A stretch of DNA of 64,000 nt from Letharia columbiana (GCF_014066305.1 NW_023501053.1:514501-578500), one strand, 5' to 3'. Positions 23,362-37,500 are shown, counted from the stretch's first letter. Notes: generated by a model not told the origin, from the letters alone. Numbers and translations are program-made.

Positions 23362-26300
23362 TATAAAAGCTACTTAATTTTTCTTATCTTTTTAAATAAC
23401 TTTTTTTTTAAAAAAAACTTATCTCTTATTCTTAATACTTTTCTTTCTTCTTAATAAGACTTTCTTTTTATTTTATTTTATATCTTTTTTTATAATAAAG
23501 TATAATTATTTATAATTAACGAAGTTAAAAAATCTATTCTAATAAAATTAATAATTTTATTTATCTTTTAATTTTAAACTTTTTTAATAAAAAATTCTAA
23601 ACTTTATAAATAGATTCTTAATAAAAATTATTATTAAATTATTAAATCGATTATATAGATTTATAACTTATCTATCAATATTTTATATAATTAAAATTTA
23701 TATATTTAATAAAATTAATCTTAAAATATTAATTTAATCTCTCTTTCGAAAAATACTTAATTAGGAAAACCTCTTATCTATTCTCTTTTTTAAAATTATA
23801 ATTTTAAATTTATAAATACTCTAATAATAATTATTATTATCTTTATATATAAAATTCGTTATTATATAAATAGTAATTATTTTCTTATTTAATAAGTTAG
23901 AATAACTTAATTTAAATTTAAGAATATCTTTATTTTTAAAAATTTAAGCTTTAATTTAAGAGGTTATATAAACGCCTCTCTAAAGTTATTATCTTCTTCT
24001 TTTCTTAAAATAACTTAATCTTCTCGCCTTAATAGAACTTCTCTTTTTAAACTTAATAAAGATAAAGAAAAAAGACTTATTAGTCTTTTCTTATTATTAT
24101 CTATAACTCTTATATAAAAATCTTAATCTCTTTATTAATCTTAATTTCTATCTTTTTTTTTAAAATTTTATATTAAAAATAAATTAGACTTTAAAAAAGT
24201 TAAGTATATTAAATTTCTAGAATTTTTATATAGTTATAAACTTAATAAATTTTTTTTTTTTTTAGATTAAGCTATATTCGATAAGATATTAAAAAAAAAA
24301 AAAAATAATAATAATATTTTATAAATATAGAATTTTTTAATAATAGATTTAATAAATTAGTTTTTAATTAGTTAGAAGCTTTTAATTTAAGAAATATTAC
24401 TTTAAAATTTAATTTTAATAAAAATTAGCTTTTATAAAATTAAGAGAGTCTTTAATAAATATTATCTTTATTTATAAAAGTAAATTTAATAATATAATAG
24501 ATTTAATTATAAATTATATAAAAAACTTTAAAAAACTTATAATTTATATTTAATATTATAGATTTAATAGATTTATAAAGTTTTTTAAAATCTTTTAAGT
24601 AAGCTACTTCGAAGAGATTTAATAATAATTTCTATATCTTTAATCTAGAATTCTTTTATTTAAATCTTAAAAAATTATATAATATTAATAATATTATTTT
24701 TAATAATAAAGAAATTATATATTAAAAAGTATATTCTTATATTAATATATAAAAAAATTATATTATAATTAAAAAAGAGAATATTATATATATAAATCTT
24801 TTAATTTATTTTCGAGAAGTTACTTTATTCTAATAATTAAATACTTTATTTTAAAATAAGAAAGATATAATAATATAACTTTAAATAGAATTAAGAAAAA
24901 CGCTTATTTAATTATAAGATTATTTTAAAATATTTATATTCTTAACTCTAAATTAATTTATAAAATAAATTTATATTTTTAATAATATTAATAATAAATA
25001 TAATCTTATAAACTATATATAAAGTATTTTTAAATATATTATATAAATAGAAATCTTTAAGAAGTATATTTAAATTACTTAGATATAAAATTATTTAAAA
25101 ATTAAGTTATAAATTACTATATTATCTTTAATTTTTTAAATTATATTTTATAAATTTATAAAGAAAATTTAATAATAAAAAAAGTTATAATATTATTTTA
25201 ATTAGTAAAAAAAATTATAATAAAAAAAATATAAAAAAAAGTTTAAGTTTAAGATTAAGAGAGAGATAGAAATTAAGATTATAAATAACGATTTAATAAA
25301 AATAGATTTTTTTATAAAGAATAATAAGATAAATTTTAAAAAGCTTAAAAGCGATTATTTCTTTCTTTTTACTTTTTTATAATAAGTTTATAAATATATA
25401 ATACTCGTTCTTATTAGTTAAGACTATTATATTTAAACTATAAATATTAATAATAGCCGAATTTCTCTATATATCCCTCTTATACTTTTTAAGTTTATAG
25501 ATTTTATTAATAGAATTAAGACGATTAAGTATCTTCTTATATATAATTATCTAAATAATAATTTTTATAAATTTCGCTTTAGATTTAAGCTTAAGCTTAA
25601 ATTTTAATTATAACTTTAAGAAATTAAGCTTTAAAAAAAGTCTTATTAACTTTTAAATAATTATTTATAATTATAATTAAAAACGCCTAATTAAATTAGT
25701 TATAATATTTAAATTAAATAAATTATTAGAATTATAATAAATGTTTATTTTATCTAATTAGATAATATAGTAATAATTAAAAATATAATAATTAAGAATT
25801 TATAACGATATTTATATCTTAATCTTTATAAAAAGTATATTTTTATAATCTTAGAAATAGAAGCTTTATTTCTAAGAGCTATTATAGAAATTATAATTTT
25901 TTAAATTTATAGAATTTTTTAATATATTATATAGATAATAATAATTATTTTTATAATATATATAAAAATAAGATTTTATAAGATAAGAAATTTAATTATA
26001 AGAACGAGGAAGTCGATATCGAATTTATTTTAATTATTTATTATATTATTATAAGTAAAATAAGAGATTTATTAATTTATCGAAAATATTAAAAGAAGTT
26101 TTTTTTTAATAATTAATTATATATTTATTTTAAAAAAAATCTTATTATTAAATAGTTCCTTTAAAGAATATTAAGAAGATATTTAAAGAGAAGAATTTTA
26201 TACTTAATTTGCTATTAGAGAAGTTAATATAGATCTTTAAAAAAATATTATTAAAAAAAATATTTATCTTTAAAAAACTTAAGTTAATTAAATTTATAAT

Positions 26301-27500
26301 ACTTATAAATTTAAATAATAAAATAATTTTTCGATTATAGTATTATCTTATTAAGCTATTTAATCTTTCTTTAAAAGCTTTATCGAAATTAGAATATTTA
26401 AATATTAAATATTTAATAAGTATAAAAGATTAAATTTTCTTAAAGAGATTAATATTTTATTTTTTTATTAAGAAGTAGATAATATTAGTTATCTTATATA
26501 AAATTAATTTAAATTAATATTTTATTAATAAATAAATTATTTTTTCTTTCTTTATAAAAGATAAAATTTTAAGAAAAAGTTTATTATAATTAAGTTTATT
26601 TAAAATATATATATTATAAATAATCTTAAAATAAATCTTTTAATAAAAGTAAATATACTCGATCTAGAAGAAGTAATAATTAATCTTTTATAAAAGAAAG
26701 TAATTTTTATTAAATATAGAAATATCGCTATATTAATATAAACTATTATTAAAAATAATATAAAAATTTAATAAATTATAAAATCGAAATAATATTAAAT
26801 TATTTCTTTATAATTTATTGAATTTATTATTATATCTTTATAAGATAAAGATCTATTTTCTAATTAAGACTTTCTTTTTAAATTAGAAATAAATAAAGTT
26901 TATATATATCTTATAAATATAATTTTTGTTTTTATTTTTATTCGAAATAATAGCGTTATTTTATTTATAATATTTTATTATTATAAAATTAGCTTCGTAA
27001 TTAAATATAAAGCTAAAAAAGATTACTTAATTTAAATAAAGAATTATTTTTTAGTAGCTAAAATATTTAAAGATAAAGGATTTATATTTAAGAAATTTAT
27101 TAATTTTATTATATTAAAGTTAGCTATCGAGAAAGTAATTATAAATCTTATTTTAATAACTTAGCTATTTAATAGAATTACTATTTATAAAAAATAAAAG
27201 TATATTAATATAATATAAAGTATTTTAGAAAAAAACTCTTATATTAAAAAAGATTTTAACGATATTATTAATCTTTCTAAATTAAAATAACTATAGATAT
27301 TAATTATTACGAATTAATAATCTTTTATAGCGAAGTTAAAGAATAAGATTTATTCTTTAATTTTAAAAGATTATAAATTTATTAATAAAAAGTTTAATAA
27401 GATATATATATAAGATAAGATAAGCTAGTTTAAAGAACTAATTTCTTTTATTTTTTCTATTTTTATAATCTATAAAATAATTTATATTAAATTTAAAAAA
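23362..27500 (+). pseudogene. F gag-protease region remnant
   Basis: Continuation of F after E2, 5' of its reverse transcriptase. The very high A+T content and RIP stops in all frames prevent recognition of gag or protease motifs. A poly-A/poly-T-rich part (24250-24310) and Lys-rich runs are visible. Placement between the LTR and pol is the only reason for the call. Confidence 0.4.
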
Positions 27501-28970
27501 ATATTAAAGTAAAAAAAAGTTATTATTAATATTAGAGAATTTAATAAAATTATAATTTCTAATAGTTATTCTCTTTCTTTATATAATAATAGAATTATAA
27601 TAATTTAAGAATATATTTTTATTAATATAATTAATTATAATAGATAATTCTTTTTTAATAAAAAAAGATTATTAATAACGATTTATTATAATATTTTAAT
27701 ATAATAATAATAGATTTTAAAAATTTAATATTTTATATTTATAGAAAAATAAATAACTTTCTTTATTTATATTAGTATTTTATTAGATACTATATAAATA
27801 ATATTATTATCTTTTTTAAAATATAAAAAATAATTTTAAATATTTAAAAATAATCTTTCGCCTCTTCGCGAAATTTAAAATTATCTTTAAATTTAAAAAT
27901 TTTTATCTTAGATATTTATTAATTATACTTTTAGAATAAAAGATAAATAAATTTTATTTTATTATTATCGAGAAAAAAGTTATAATAATTAAAGAAATAT
28001 AATTTTTTATTATTTTAAAAATATTTAAAATTTATATAAAAATAGTAAATTAGTTATAAAAAAATATTAAATATTTTATTTAAATTTTTAAATTATTATA
28101 ATATTTAAAAATAGAATTTTTAAAATAATCTGTAATTTTAAATAATTATCTTTATAAAAAAAATTTAAAAATTATAAAAATTACTTTTATTAAAAAAAAA
28201 CTAAATTTTTTTTTATATTCTATAATAAATATTAATTATAAAAATTTATTTATATTATTATAATATTAATTATTAATTTTATATTAATTTTAATAAATTT
28301 AAAAAGTATAATTTCGAAGTTATAATATATTACGTAATAAATAATTCTTAAAAAAAAATTTAAAATAAAAATTTAATTTATTATATTTCTATTTAAATTT
28401 TTAAATATTATAAAATTATATTATTAATTAATAAAATTAAAAATAATTATTTTAATTTAAATTTTAAAAAAGATTTTTTATATATTTAATTAAAGAATAG
28501 AAAAGGAAATTATTATTTTTATTAATTACTTTATTATTATTAATATTATTTATTAAATTATACTTTCTTCTTTATTCTTTAATTAAATAAATTTATAATT
28601 TATATATATTTTATAAAATATCTTTTAATTTAATTTAAATATTTAATAAAGATTTAATAAGTAAAATATAATTCTTAATATTTTATCTAGATTACTTTAT
28701 AAATAAATAAATAAATTTAATATTTATAAAAATATTTAAAATTATTTATATTAAATTTATACTTAATTATTAAAAGAATAAAAAATAATTATAAAATTTT
28801 AATACTCTTATTACTCGAAAGATATAGCTTTTTAAAAAATAAAAATTTATAAAATATATTAAACTTTTAAATATATAATTTTTATTTTAAAATAAATTTA
28901 TTTATTATCTAAATAAATTTAATAAATAAAAATAATTTTATATTTTAAAGAAGATAAAGTAGAAGACTTT
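27500..28970 (+). pseudogene. F Gypsy reverse transcriptase-RNase H remnant
   Basis: Plus strand. At 27538-27570 REFNKIIISNSYSLSL fits the RxLNxITIxNxYPLP block; at 27791-27805 YINNI with IIFFK fits AYIDDIVIFSK, the catalytic box; at 27840-27900 LKIIFRLFAKFKIIFKFKNF fits LRxVFxLFxxxxIxLKPxKSF. This is the fungal Gypsy type whose RT reads NVAVMGY...RAYIDDIVIF. RNase H should lie at 27960-28900 but no motif is certain. Confidence 0.88.
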
Positions 28971-29700
28971 TAAGCTTATTTATAATAATTATAATTATAT
29001 TAATTTTTATAAATTATATAAAAAAATTATAAAGATTTATTATATAAAATATTTAATATAATTTTTAAAGCGCTATATTATTTATTATTTAAAATATTAA
29101 TTAAATTAAATTATAAAATATATTTTATATAAAAAATTTAAATTTATTATAATTTTTTTTAAATTTTTTATATAATTATTATTAATTTTATTCTAATATT
29201 ATTATTTTTAGAAAATAGATTTAATATAATAATAATTATTATTAATAAATTTTTTAAAAAAAATATATTTATATTAGAGAAAGATATATTAAATATTATT
29301 AAATAAATAAAAATCTTTTTTTTTATTTTTATTAATTAAAATTTTTTTAAAATTATTATTTTAAATAAAAATTTAAAATTTCTTTTAAATCTTTAAAAAG
29401 TTATTTTTAAAATCTTAAGAATAAAGCTTTTTATTTTTATTATTTATTATTTATAAATTAATAATTAATTTAAATAAATTAATTAAATAATAAAAATTAT
29501 TTTAAAATTTTATATTTCTTATATTTCTAATAATTTTTAAAATAAATTTTTTATATATTTAAAAAGTAATTTTAATAATTTTATAAATATATTAATAAAA
29601 AAGTTTTTTAATAAAATTATATATAATATAAAATTTAATAATAAATTTAATAGAATAAATATCTTAATAAAAAATTAAATAAATATTATAAATAATTATA
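28970..29700 (+). pseudogene. F Gypsy integrase remnant
   Basis: Plus strand, downstream of reverse transcriptase. The H2C2 zinc-binding part is clear at about 28985-29200: YNYINFYKLYKKI (HNHxGFxRxYE), IYYIKYL (SWYIRGL), RYIIYYLKY (REYxRHCPxC), then KYILYKKFKFII (RHxPYGxLQPI). His and Cys codons have become Tyr codons, as RIP predicts (CAC to TAC, TGC to TAC or TAT). The DDE core follows but is poorly legible. Confidence 0.85.
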
Positions 29701-31176
29701 TTTAATATTAATAAAAAAATTTAAATATCTTAATTTTTATAATAATTAATATAAAATTTAAATATAATTTAAAATATAAAGTTTCAATTATAAAGAAAGA
29801 GAATAAAGCTTTTATTAAGCTTTATAAAAAATATTATTTTTTTAAATTTAAAAATATAAAACTCTTAAATTAAAGAGTTAAATTTTTTATTATTTCTAAA
29901 TAAATTAAAAATTTAATTTATAAATTTAATTTTCTAACTATTTAAAAAAATTACTTTACTATTTTAATTATAATATTTATATTTATATTTAAAAAAAAAA
30001 TTTATTAATTTTATAAAAAAAAAAAAATTTATATTTAATTAAAAGAAGCTAATAATTAAAAATTATTATAAAATTTAAAAATTAATAAATTAATATATTA
30101 ATTAATTTTTAGATTAAGAAAATAAAGATAAAAAAGATATTATAAAATATTTAATAAAATTAAAAAATTAAAAAAGATCTATAATATATAATATAAAATA
30201 AAAAAATTAGAGAATATAAAAAATTTAATTTATAATTATAATTTAATATATAAAAAACGCTTATAAAGAGAGTATTAGAAGAGAAAATTTTAGAACTCTA
30301 TATAAATTTATAGTATAAAAATTATTTTTTATATTATTAATATATTATTAAATTAGATATTAAATAAAATATAATTTTTAAACTTTATTAAATCGCTAAA
30401 TTATAAATATAATTTATTTTATTTTTTAATATATTATTATATAAAAACTTAAATTTAAAAATTTCGAAAATCTCGAAAATTTTAAAAATTTTAAGAATTT
30501 TAAAAAATCTTATAATTTATAATTACGAAGTAAAGTAATTTAATTAATCTCTTATTTCTTTTCTTTATCTTATTATAATTTCTTTTAATATTTTACAATT
30601 AAATATAACTTTACTTTTAAAAAAAAAAATTTTTAATTTTAATAATTTAAAAATTATTATTAAAAAAGTAAAATATTAATAATTTTATTTAAAATTTAAG
30701 AAAATAGAATTAATAAATCTTAAAATCTTAAAACTAATCTTTTAAAGTTAAATTAAATATATATTTAAATAATTTAAATTCTTTTAATTAAGTCTTATAG
30801 ATTTTAATAAAAAAATTAATTATATTTAATTTAAAGTAAAAGAAGATTTACTTTTAAAGTAGTAGAATTACGATATTCTACTATAATATATTCTTAATTA
30901 TTCTTTTTAAATTTATCTAGACTATATTTATAAATTTAAGAATTCTTAAATAAATACATTTATTTATAATTCTTATTATCTTTATTTATAGCGAGACTAT
31001 TTTATATATATATTAAATCTTTATTATTAAATTTTAAATAACTTTCTTAATTTCGTAATATATTATTTAAGAATATCTTTTATCTTAAGATTTAAGTTAA
31101 TCTTATATTAGATAAAAAATCTATTTAAGATTAAAGATTATTATTAAAATAAAACTATTTCTATTAAGAAAATAAC
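29700..31176 (+). pseudogene. F region between integrase and the accessory ORF
   Basis: RIP-degraded. It probably includes the integrase C-terminus, and possibly a chromodomain, but none is recognised. At 30530-30600 and 30840-30960 less degraded stretches occur without a clear frame. Confidence 0.35.
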
Positions 31177-32304
31177 TAAAGATATTAATACTTCTTTTTA
31201 CTATATAAATCTTTTAAATACTTAAATCGCTAAGATAGTAAAAACGCGAAGCTTTATTAAATTCTAGCGATATTAATATTAATCTTAAATCTTCGCGAGT
31301 AAAGATTTATATTAGAATTATATTATAAAAAACTAGTTAATAAAAATAAATATAAAAAATAATAATAAAATTAAATAGTATTATAAGATTATATTTAAAA
31401 TTTAATAAATAGATAAAGATAAAAAAAAGAATACGATTATTTTTAAAATATTAATATTTATATTAATACTATAAAGTATAATAACTATAATCTTTATTAA
31501 AGATATCTTTATTCTATTTAGAGCTTTAAATATAACTTTAAAAAGATAAAAAAAGTCGCTATAAAAAAGATAGATTTCTTAAAAAAGTCTAAAAATATTT
31601 TATTAGAGATTAAGAAATAAATAATATTATTATTAAACGCTAATACGAAATAATTTAAAAAGAATAAAATTATCTATAAAACTAGGTCTATAATAAGAAA
31701 TATTATAATTAAAGTTAAATTCTTAAAAAAGATTATTAAAAAGCTAAACTCTAAGAAGTTAAAGGTCGAGAATTTAAATAATAACGTCGTAATTAAGAAG
31801 AAATCGACTTATTAGTTATATATTTTCGAGAATTTAAATTCGAAGTTAAAAGTTAAAAATATAGATATTTATAATAAATACGTACGTATAAAAAAGAAGA
31901 TTAACTTATTAAAGAATACTTTTTTAAAAATATAAAAAAAGCTAATAGTACTTTTAATCGCGATAAAAAGAATTTATAGAATAATTACTTTATTTTTAAT
32001 ATAGTATAAAAGCGTAATAAAGCTTATTAAAAGCGCTATAAAACTTTTATCTTTTCTAAATTAAGATTATAAATGAGTTAAAAATAAGAAAGCTAATATC
32101 GAGAGTATTAAGAAATATTAGAATATTAATAAGCTATTATTAGATAAGATTCTTAATATCTTAAATACTATATAAGAAGTCTTTACTAAGAAATACTTAG
32201 ATCTAATAATCTTTATATTCATTTATAATAATAATAAGAATTCTTTTATAAAGTTTAAAGAGTAAAAGAAAAGTTTTATTTTTAATATTATAATTGAGGT
32301 GTAA
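31177..32304 (+). pseudogene. F accessory ORF downstream of pol, copy 1
   Basis: Coding remnant between pol and an LTR. It is aligned over its whole length with 32990-34091, and both end at equivalent stop codons (GAGGTGTAA at 32296-32304 here). The middle is Lys/Leu/Asn-rich with few Pro or Gly, as in a coiled-coil protein (for example ENLNNNVVIKKKSTY, then KIDIY...VRIKKKINLLKN). The family is not recognised. Extra ORFs 3' of pol are known in some LTR elements (envelope-like or unknown), but no signal peptide or membrane segment can be claimed. RIP has closed the frame. Confidence 0.6.
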
Positions 32305-32752
32305 TAGCGTTTAATTAAAGAAAACGCTCTATATCTTCTTAATTTAGCTTAGATTATATATCTTTATATCTAAATTTTTATAAGATAAGAAATTACTAGA
32401 ATATTCTTACGTCGAATACTTTTACACTTTCTCTTTTACAAGAAGTAAAATCTATATATCTTCTCTTCTATACCTTTATATCTAAATCTTTATAAGATAT
32501 CTTAGTTTTATTTAAAAAGAAATATCTATATCTTTACGTCTGAATCTTTATAAGATAAGAAAAAGCTAGATTTAATATACTTTCCTTTCTCTAGATTCAG
32601 CTAAATCTTATCGCGATACTCTTACGTCTCTTAAGAAAAGTATATACCTTTCTTTAAAATTTATATATCTTTTTCTTATACTTTTATATCTAAATCTTTA
32701 TAAAATAAAGAAAAGCTTAAGGATAATATAGCTTTTTATAAGAGAGGGTAAT
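32305..32752 (+). repeat. Repeated 3' untranslated segment of F, copy 1
   Basis: Follows the accessory ORF and holds a degenerate repeat: CTTTATATCTAAAT, CTTTACGTCTGAAT, CTTACGTCTCTTAAG and similar, several followed by CTTTATAAGATAAG. The counterpart in copy 2 is 34092-34326. Confidence 0.55.
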
Positions 32753-32982
32753 TATTATATTTTCGATATAGCGTAAGAACTTAATATATCGCTTTCTTTT
32801 CTTTTTTTGAGAAACCTTACTAGCGTAACTTAGTATATCGCTTTCTTTTCTTTTTTCGAGAATATTTATAGCTTTAGCTTAATGATTAATCAATTACAAT
32901 TAAAACTAAGAAATACCTTTCTCTTCTTCGTAAAACTCCTTTCTAGAAGTATATATATACTTCTTATATAGTATTTCTAATA
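32753..32982 (+). repeat. F internal LTR
   Basis: Third copy of the F LTR, 230 bp because of a short internal duplication of the TAGCGTAA...ATATATCGCTTTCTTTTC segment. It separates the two accessory-ORF copies. Confidence 0.85.
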
Positions 32983-34091
32983 TTAATACTTCTTTTTATT
33001 ATATAAATCTTTTAAATATTTAAATTATTAAGATAGTAAAAACGCGAAGCTTTATTAGATTCTAGCGATATTAATATTAATCTTAAATCTTCGCGAATAA
33101 ATATTTATATTAAAATTATATTATAAAAAATTAATTAATAAAGATAAATATAAAAGATAATAATAAAATTAAGTAATATTATAAGATTATATTTAGAATT
33201 TAATAGTTATATAAAGATAAAAAGAAAAAATATAATTATTTTTAAGATATTAATATTTATACTAACGTCGCGAAGTATAATAATTATAATTTCTATTAAA
33301 ATTATCTTTATTTTATTTAAAACTTTAAATATAACTTCGAGAAGATAAAAAAAAGTCGCTATAAAGAAGATAGATTTCTTAAAAAAAATCTAAGAATACT
33401 TTATTAGAGATTAAGAAATAAATAATATTATTATTAAATACTAATATAAAACGATTTAAAAAGAATAGATTTATTTATAAGACTAGATTTATAATAGAAA
33501 ATATTAAAATTAAAATTAAATTCTTAAAAAAGATCGTCGAGAAATTAAAGGTTAAGAATTTAAAAGTTAAGAACTTAAATAATAAGATAATAATTAAAAA
33601 AAAACCGACTTATTAGTTATTTATCTTCGAGAATTTAAATTTAGAATTAAAGATTAAAAAAGTAGATATTTATAGTAATTACGTATATATAAAAAAGAAG
33701 CTTAATTTATTAAAGAATACTCTTTTAAAAATATAAGAAAAGTTAATAACACTTTTAACGGCGATAAAAAGAATTTATAAAATAATTACTTTACTCTTAG
33801 CTTAATATAAAAATATAATAAAACTTATTAAAAGCGCTATAAAACTTTTATTTTTTCTAAATTAAAGATAAAAAGATCGATATCGAGAGTATTAAGAAAT
33901 ATTAGAATATTAATAAATTATTATTAAATAAGATTTTTAATATCTTAAATACTATATAAGAAGCTTTCGCTAAGAAATATCTAGATTTAATAATCTTCAT
34001 ATTCGTTTACAACGACGATAGAAAGCCTTCCACCGAGTTCGAAGAGTGGAAGAAAGGATTTTCCGTTCCTAATGCTACGACTGAGGTATAG
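32983..34091 (+). pseudogene. F accessory ORF, copy 2, with intact C-terminal codons
   Basis: Second copy of the accessory ORF, lying between two F LTRs. Most of it is RIP-mutated, but from about 33997 the sequence turns normal. Codons 34002-34088 encode a charged, soluble-looking tail beginning FVYNDDRKPSTEFEEWKKGF and ending TTEV, followed by TAG at 34089-34091. The equivalent tail of copy 1 reads FIYNNNKNSFIKFKE, so the frame is conserved. This is the only sizeable intact piece of protein-coding sequence in the stack. Function unknown. Confidence 0.65.
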
Positions 34092-34326
34092 TATATGCCT
34101 TAGATCCGACATGCTTTCCCGCGATACTTTCACGTCTCTCAAGGAAAGCACATGCCTTCCTTTCTCTGCCTCAGGTATAAAGAGTGGAACCCGCACACCT
34201 TCTTTCCTGCACCTTCACGTCTGGACCTTCACGAGATTTCTCAGTTCCCTTGCACACTTCACATCTGAATCTTTACGAAATAAGAAAAGCTCGAGAATAA
34301 TATAACTTTTTACGAGAGAGGGTAAC
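34092..34326 (+). other. RIP-free 3' untranslated segment of F, copy 2
   Basis: Keeps CpA throughout. It carries TTTCACGTCTCTCAAG, CTTCACGTCTGGACCTTC and CTTCACATCTGAATC, a degenerate repeat also seen mutated at 32305-32752. Frames on both strands here are incidental. Nothing else is seen before the LTR. Confidence 0.6.
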
Positions 34327-34518
34327 TATTATGTTCTAGATATAGCGTGAGAAACCTTACTAGCGTAACTTGATATATCGCTTTTTTTTTTTAAGAACGT
34401 TTATAGCGTTAGCTTAATTAATTAATTAATCATAATTAGAATTAAGAAATATCTTTCGCTTCTTCGTGAAACTTCTTTTTAGAAGTATATATATGCTTCT
34501 TATATAGTAACCCTAATA
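34327..34518 (+). repeat. F 3' LTR
   Basis: 192 bp, TATTATGTTCTAGATATAGCG to AGTAACCCTAATA, followed by the TTTAT target duplication (34519-34523). Less mutated than the 5' LTR. Confidence 0.87.
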
Positions 34519-34523
34519 TTTAT

Positions 34524-37500
34524 TTTAAGATATAAATTTATCTATCTCTTAGAATATAAATCTTAAAAGATATCTAGATAAGATATTAAGTATTATTATT
34601 TATAAGAGATTTATACTTATTCTTTATAGAAAGTTTTTAATTTATTTAAGATAGCTAGTTAGATATAGTTTACTTATAAATAATAAGCTTAAAAATATTT
34701 AACTTATTAATATAATTCGTAAGTAAGATAAATATTATAAAAACTTTTAAAAGAGGGTTAGAGGATAGATCTTATAGATTTAGAATTATAAAATTTAAAT
34801 AATTATATAATACTCTTTAAATAGTATTTAATTTATAATCTTCGCGAATAGTTTATATAACTTCGATAATAATAAATAATAAATTTAAGTTTAAGGAAAT
34901 TTTCTATATAGATAATATAGGTCGAATTATTAATATAAATATAAATATAATATTTAATTAAGTAGATTAAGTAGTTTATATTAAAGATATTTAAATTAAA
35001 GACTTTTACGTAATTAATTAAATTTATTATATTAAAGACTCTTATATAGATTTTCGCGAAAGCGCTTTCTTATTAATTAATTAGAGGAAATTTAATCTTA
35101 ATTTTATAAATATTAAAGGTTTTAAAGTTATTAAAGATTTAATAACTATTTTAATTATAGATATAATATCTTTAAATTTAATATCTTTCAAAATATTAAT
35201 AATACGCTACTTATTTAATATCTCCCTTATAGCGAATATTAATATTATTAAATATTATTATTTATTTAAAAACTTATAAATCTTAATTTCTTCTTTTAAG
35301 TTTATAATTAAAGATTATTTTTTTACGAAGTATACGCTATTAGCGTAAATAATTATCTTTTTAATAAGATTATATAGCTAAAAGATATATTCCCCTTTAT
35401 ATTCTAGTAATATATACTTTTTACTTTAATTTATAAGCTTCTTCTAAATTCGTTTTATTATATAAATAATAAAATCGATTATATATAAGTAGAAAAGAAT
35501 AAATTTTTATTAATAGAAGGTTTTAAAAGAAGTTATAATAATTTTAATATTAAATAATTATATTATTAAATAATTAATAATAATAATAATTTTAAATTAA
35601 AAGAATTTATTAAGATTAAAATTTAATAGAATAAAATATATTTTATATAGTAAGATCTATTTAAAATATTTAAGTATATATTTTTATTTAAAGATTATTA
35701 GAAATAATAAATTTTTATTTAATATTTAATAGAGCGAGATAATTAAGAAAGAATTTAGATATATATTTATTCTTATTATCGAGGCGAATATAAGAGATTT
35801 TATAATTATATAATTTAAGATAGATCTTAAATTATAAGAATATAGCGAAGATTTTACTTTTATAGCGAATATAGTAGACTTTAAAATAGAAGATAAAATT
35901 ATTTTTAAATATTATAAAATATTTATAGTTATTAAAATTAATAAAAGATAAAAGTCTTATAAAATCGTTATAAATAAATTCGCTTAATTATATATTAAGC
36001 GTAGTAAAATTAATATAGAAAATAATCTTTTAACGCTCTATAATATAGTACTCGTAAATATATTTATTCGCGATATTCTTAATAAAATCTATATTTATTA
36101 TTATAGCGAAAAGTCTATTTAAATTTTATTATATAAATATATTAGAGTTAATAAATCGGATTTAAAGAAATATTATATATTATTAAGATATTATTTAAAT
36201 TATTTTAAAAATTAAGAAAGAATAAATCTCGATTATAAGTATTTATAAGCTTTAGATTATCTTTAATTAGAGCGTAATTAGTCTTATAAAAAGCGATTAT
36301 AATATCGAAGTTTAAGAGTTTATTAATAAAAAGAAGATTAATATTTATATCGAATATATATAAAATATTAAGTAAAGTAATATTTATATACTTATTTTAA
36401 ATAAAGTAATTTAAATTAATAATATTATAATTAAGGAGTTAAATTTAATTACTCTTAATATCGTAAATAAGATAAGAATAAATCTTTTTATAAATAATAA
36501 ATATTAAATAATTAATAAAGAAATAGTAAGAGTAATTAGAGTTTATTATTATATAAGAGTATAGATTAACGAAGTTAATAGCTATTAAGTTATACTCTAA
36601 ATTAAAATTAATAATTATTAAATTAATAACTTTCTTATTATTAATTATATTGAAAATATTAAAATTATTAAAATTAAGATTTATATAATATATAATTAAA
36701 TTTAATTCTTCTAGAAAGGTATAGTTAATATTAAGATACTTATTCTTCTCTAGAGTAAAGACGTTAAAAGATATCTTTTTAATACGCTTACGCTTAATAT
36801 TAAGGCTTTTCTTTATATTATTAAAATTAATTATAACGATATAAATCTTCTTCTTCTTTTCTTTATTCGATATAAACTTTTTAAATTTTAAATAAGAGAA
36901 CTTAATCTAATATTTAATAGAAGAATATCTAAATTTATATTTAATAGTCTTATATAGAGAGTAAGTTTCGCGATTAGCTTCTAAATTATCGATTTTATAA
37001 TATTTAATAAACTACTTATTTTTATTTTTATTATTATTATTACGAGTAGCGTATATAATAATATTATTATCTTTAAATAATAATAAATTTCTTTATTTAT
37101 CGCGATATAAATAATCTTATTAAATTTAATAATCTTATTATTATATAATTTATAGATCTAGATATAAATAATTATAAAGATATTAAAAGAGTTTTTAAAT
37201 TTTATAAGAAAGAGTTAAATTAGAAAGAATTTTAATAAAATAAACGATTTATATAGATTAGCGATTTTAATAGTAATCTTATAAAAGTTCTTTTTATATT
37301 AATAAATATCTCTTTTTAAAAATAAGAATAATATCGAGTAGTTAACGAATTAGTTTTATATAAAATTTAAAGTTTTTAGATTTATAATATTTAATAATAG
37401 TATTTAATATTATTTAAAAAAAAATTATTATTATAATTAATCTTAATAAATTAATAACTATTATATTTAAGATATTAAAAAATAATTATATAAATTTTAA

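Larger units (their letters stand above)
9591..34518 (+). mobile_element. Ty3/Gypsy element F, interrupted by E2
   Basis: Plus-strand LTR retrotransposon. The outer LTRs (9591-9782 and 34327-34518) are both 192 bp and are flanked by TTTAT (9586-9590 and 34519-34523). Reverse transcriptase (about 27540) precedes integrase (about 28990), the Ty3/Gypsy order. E2 is inserted at 9920-23361. A third LTR lies at 32753-32982, between two copies of a downstream coding region, so the 3' part has been tandemly duplicated, perhaps by unequal recombination or template switching. F is inserted in the Copia reverse transcriptase of E1. Confidence 0.85.

Noticed and set aside
34072..34305. Open frame of 77 codons on the plus strand and an overlapping 69-codon frame on the minus strand (33987-34196).
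   Set aside because: They exist only because this patch escaped RIP. The supported frame is the other plus-strand phase (34002-34091), which matches the accessory ORF of copy 1. The two frames have no homologous counterpart there and cross the 3' untranslated repeats.
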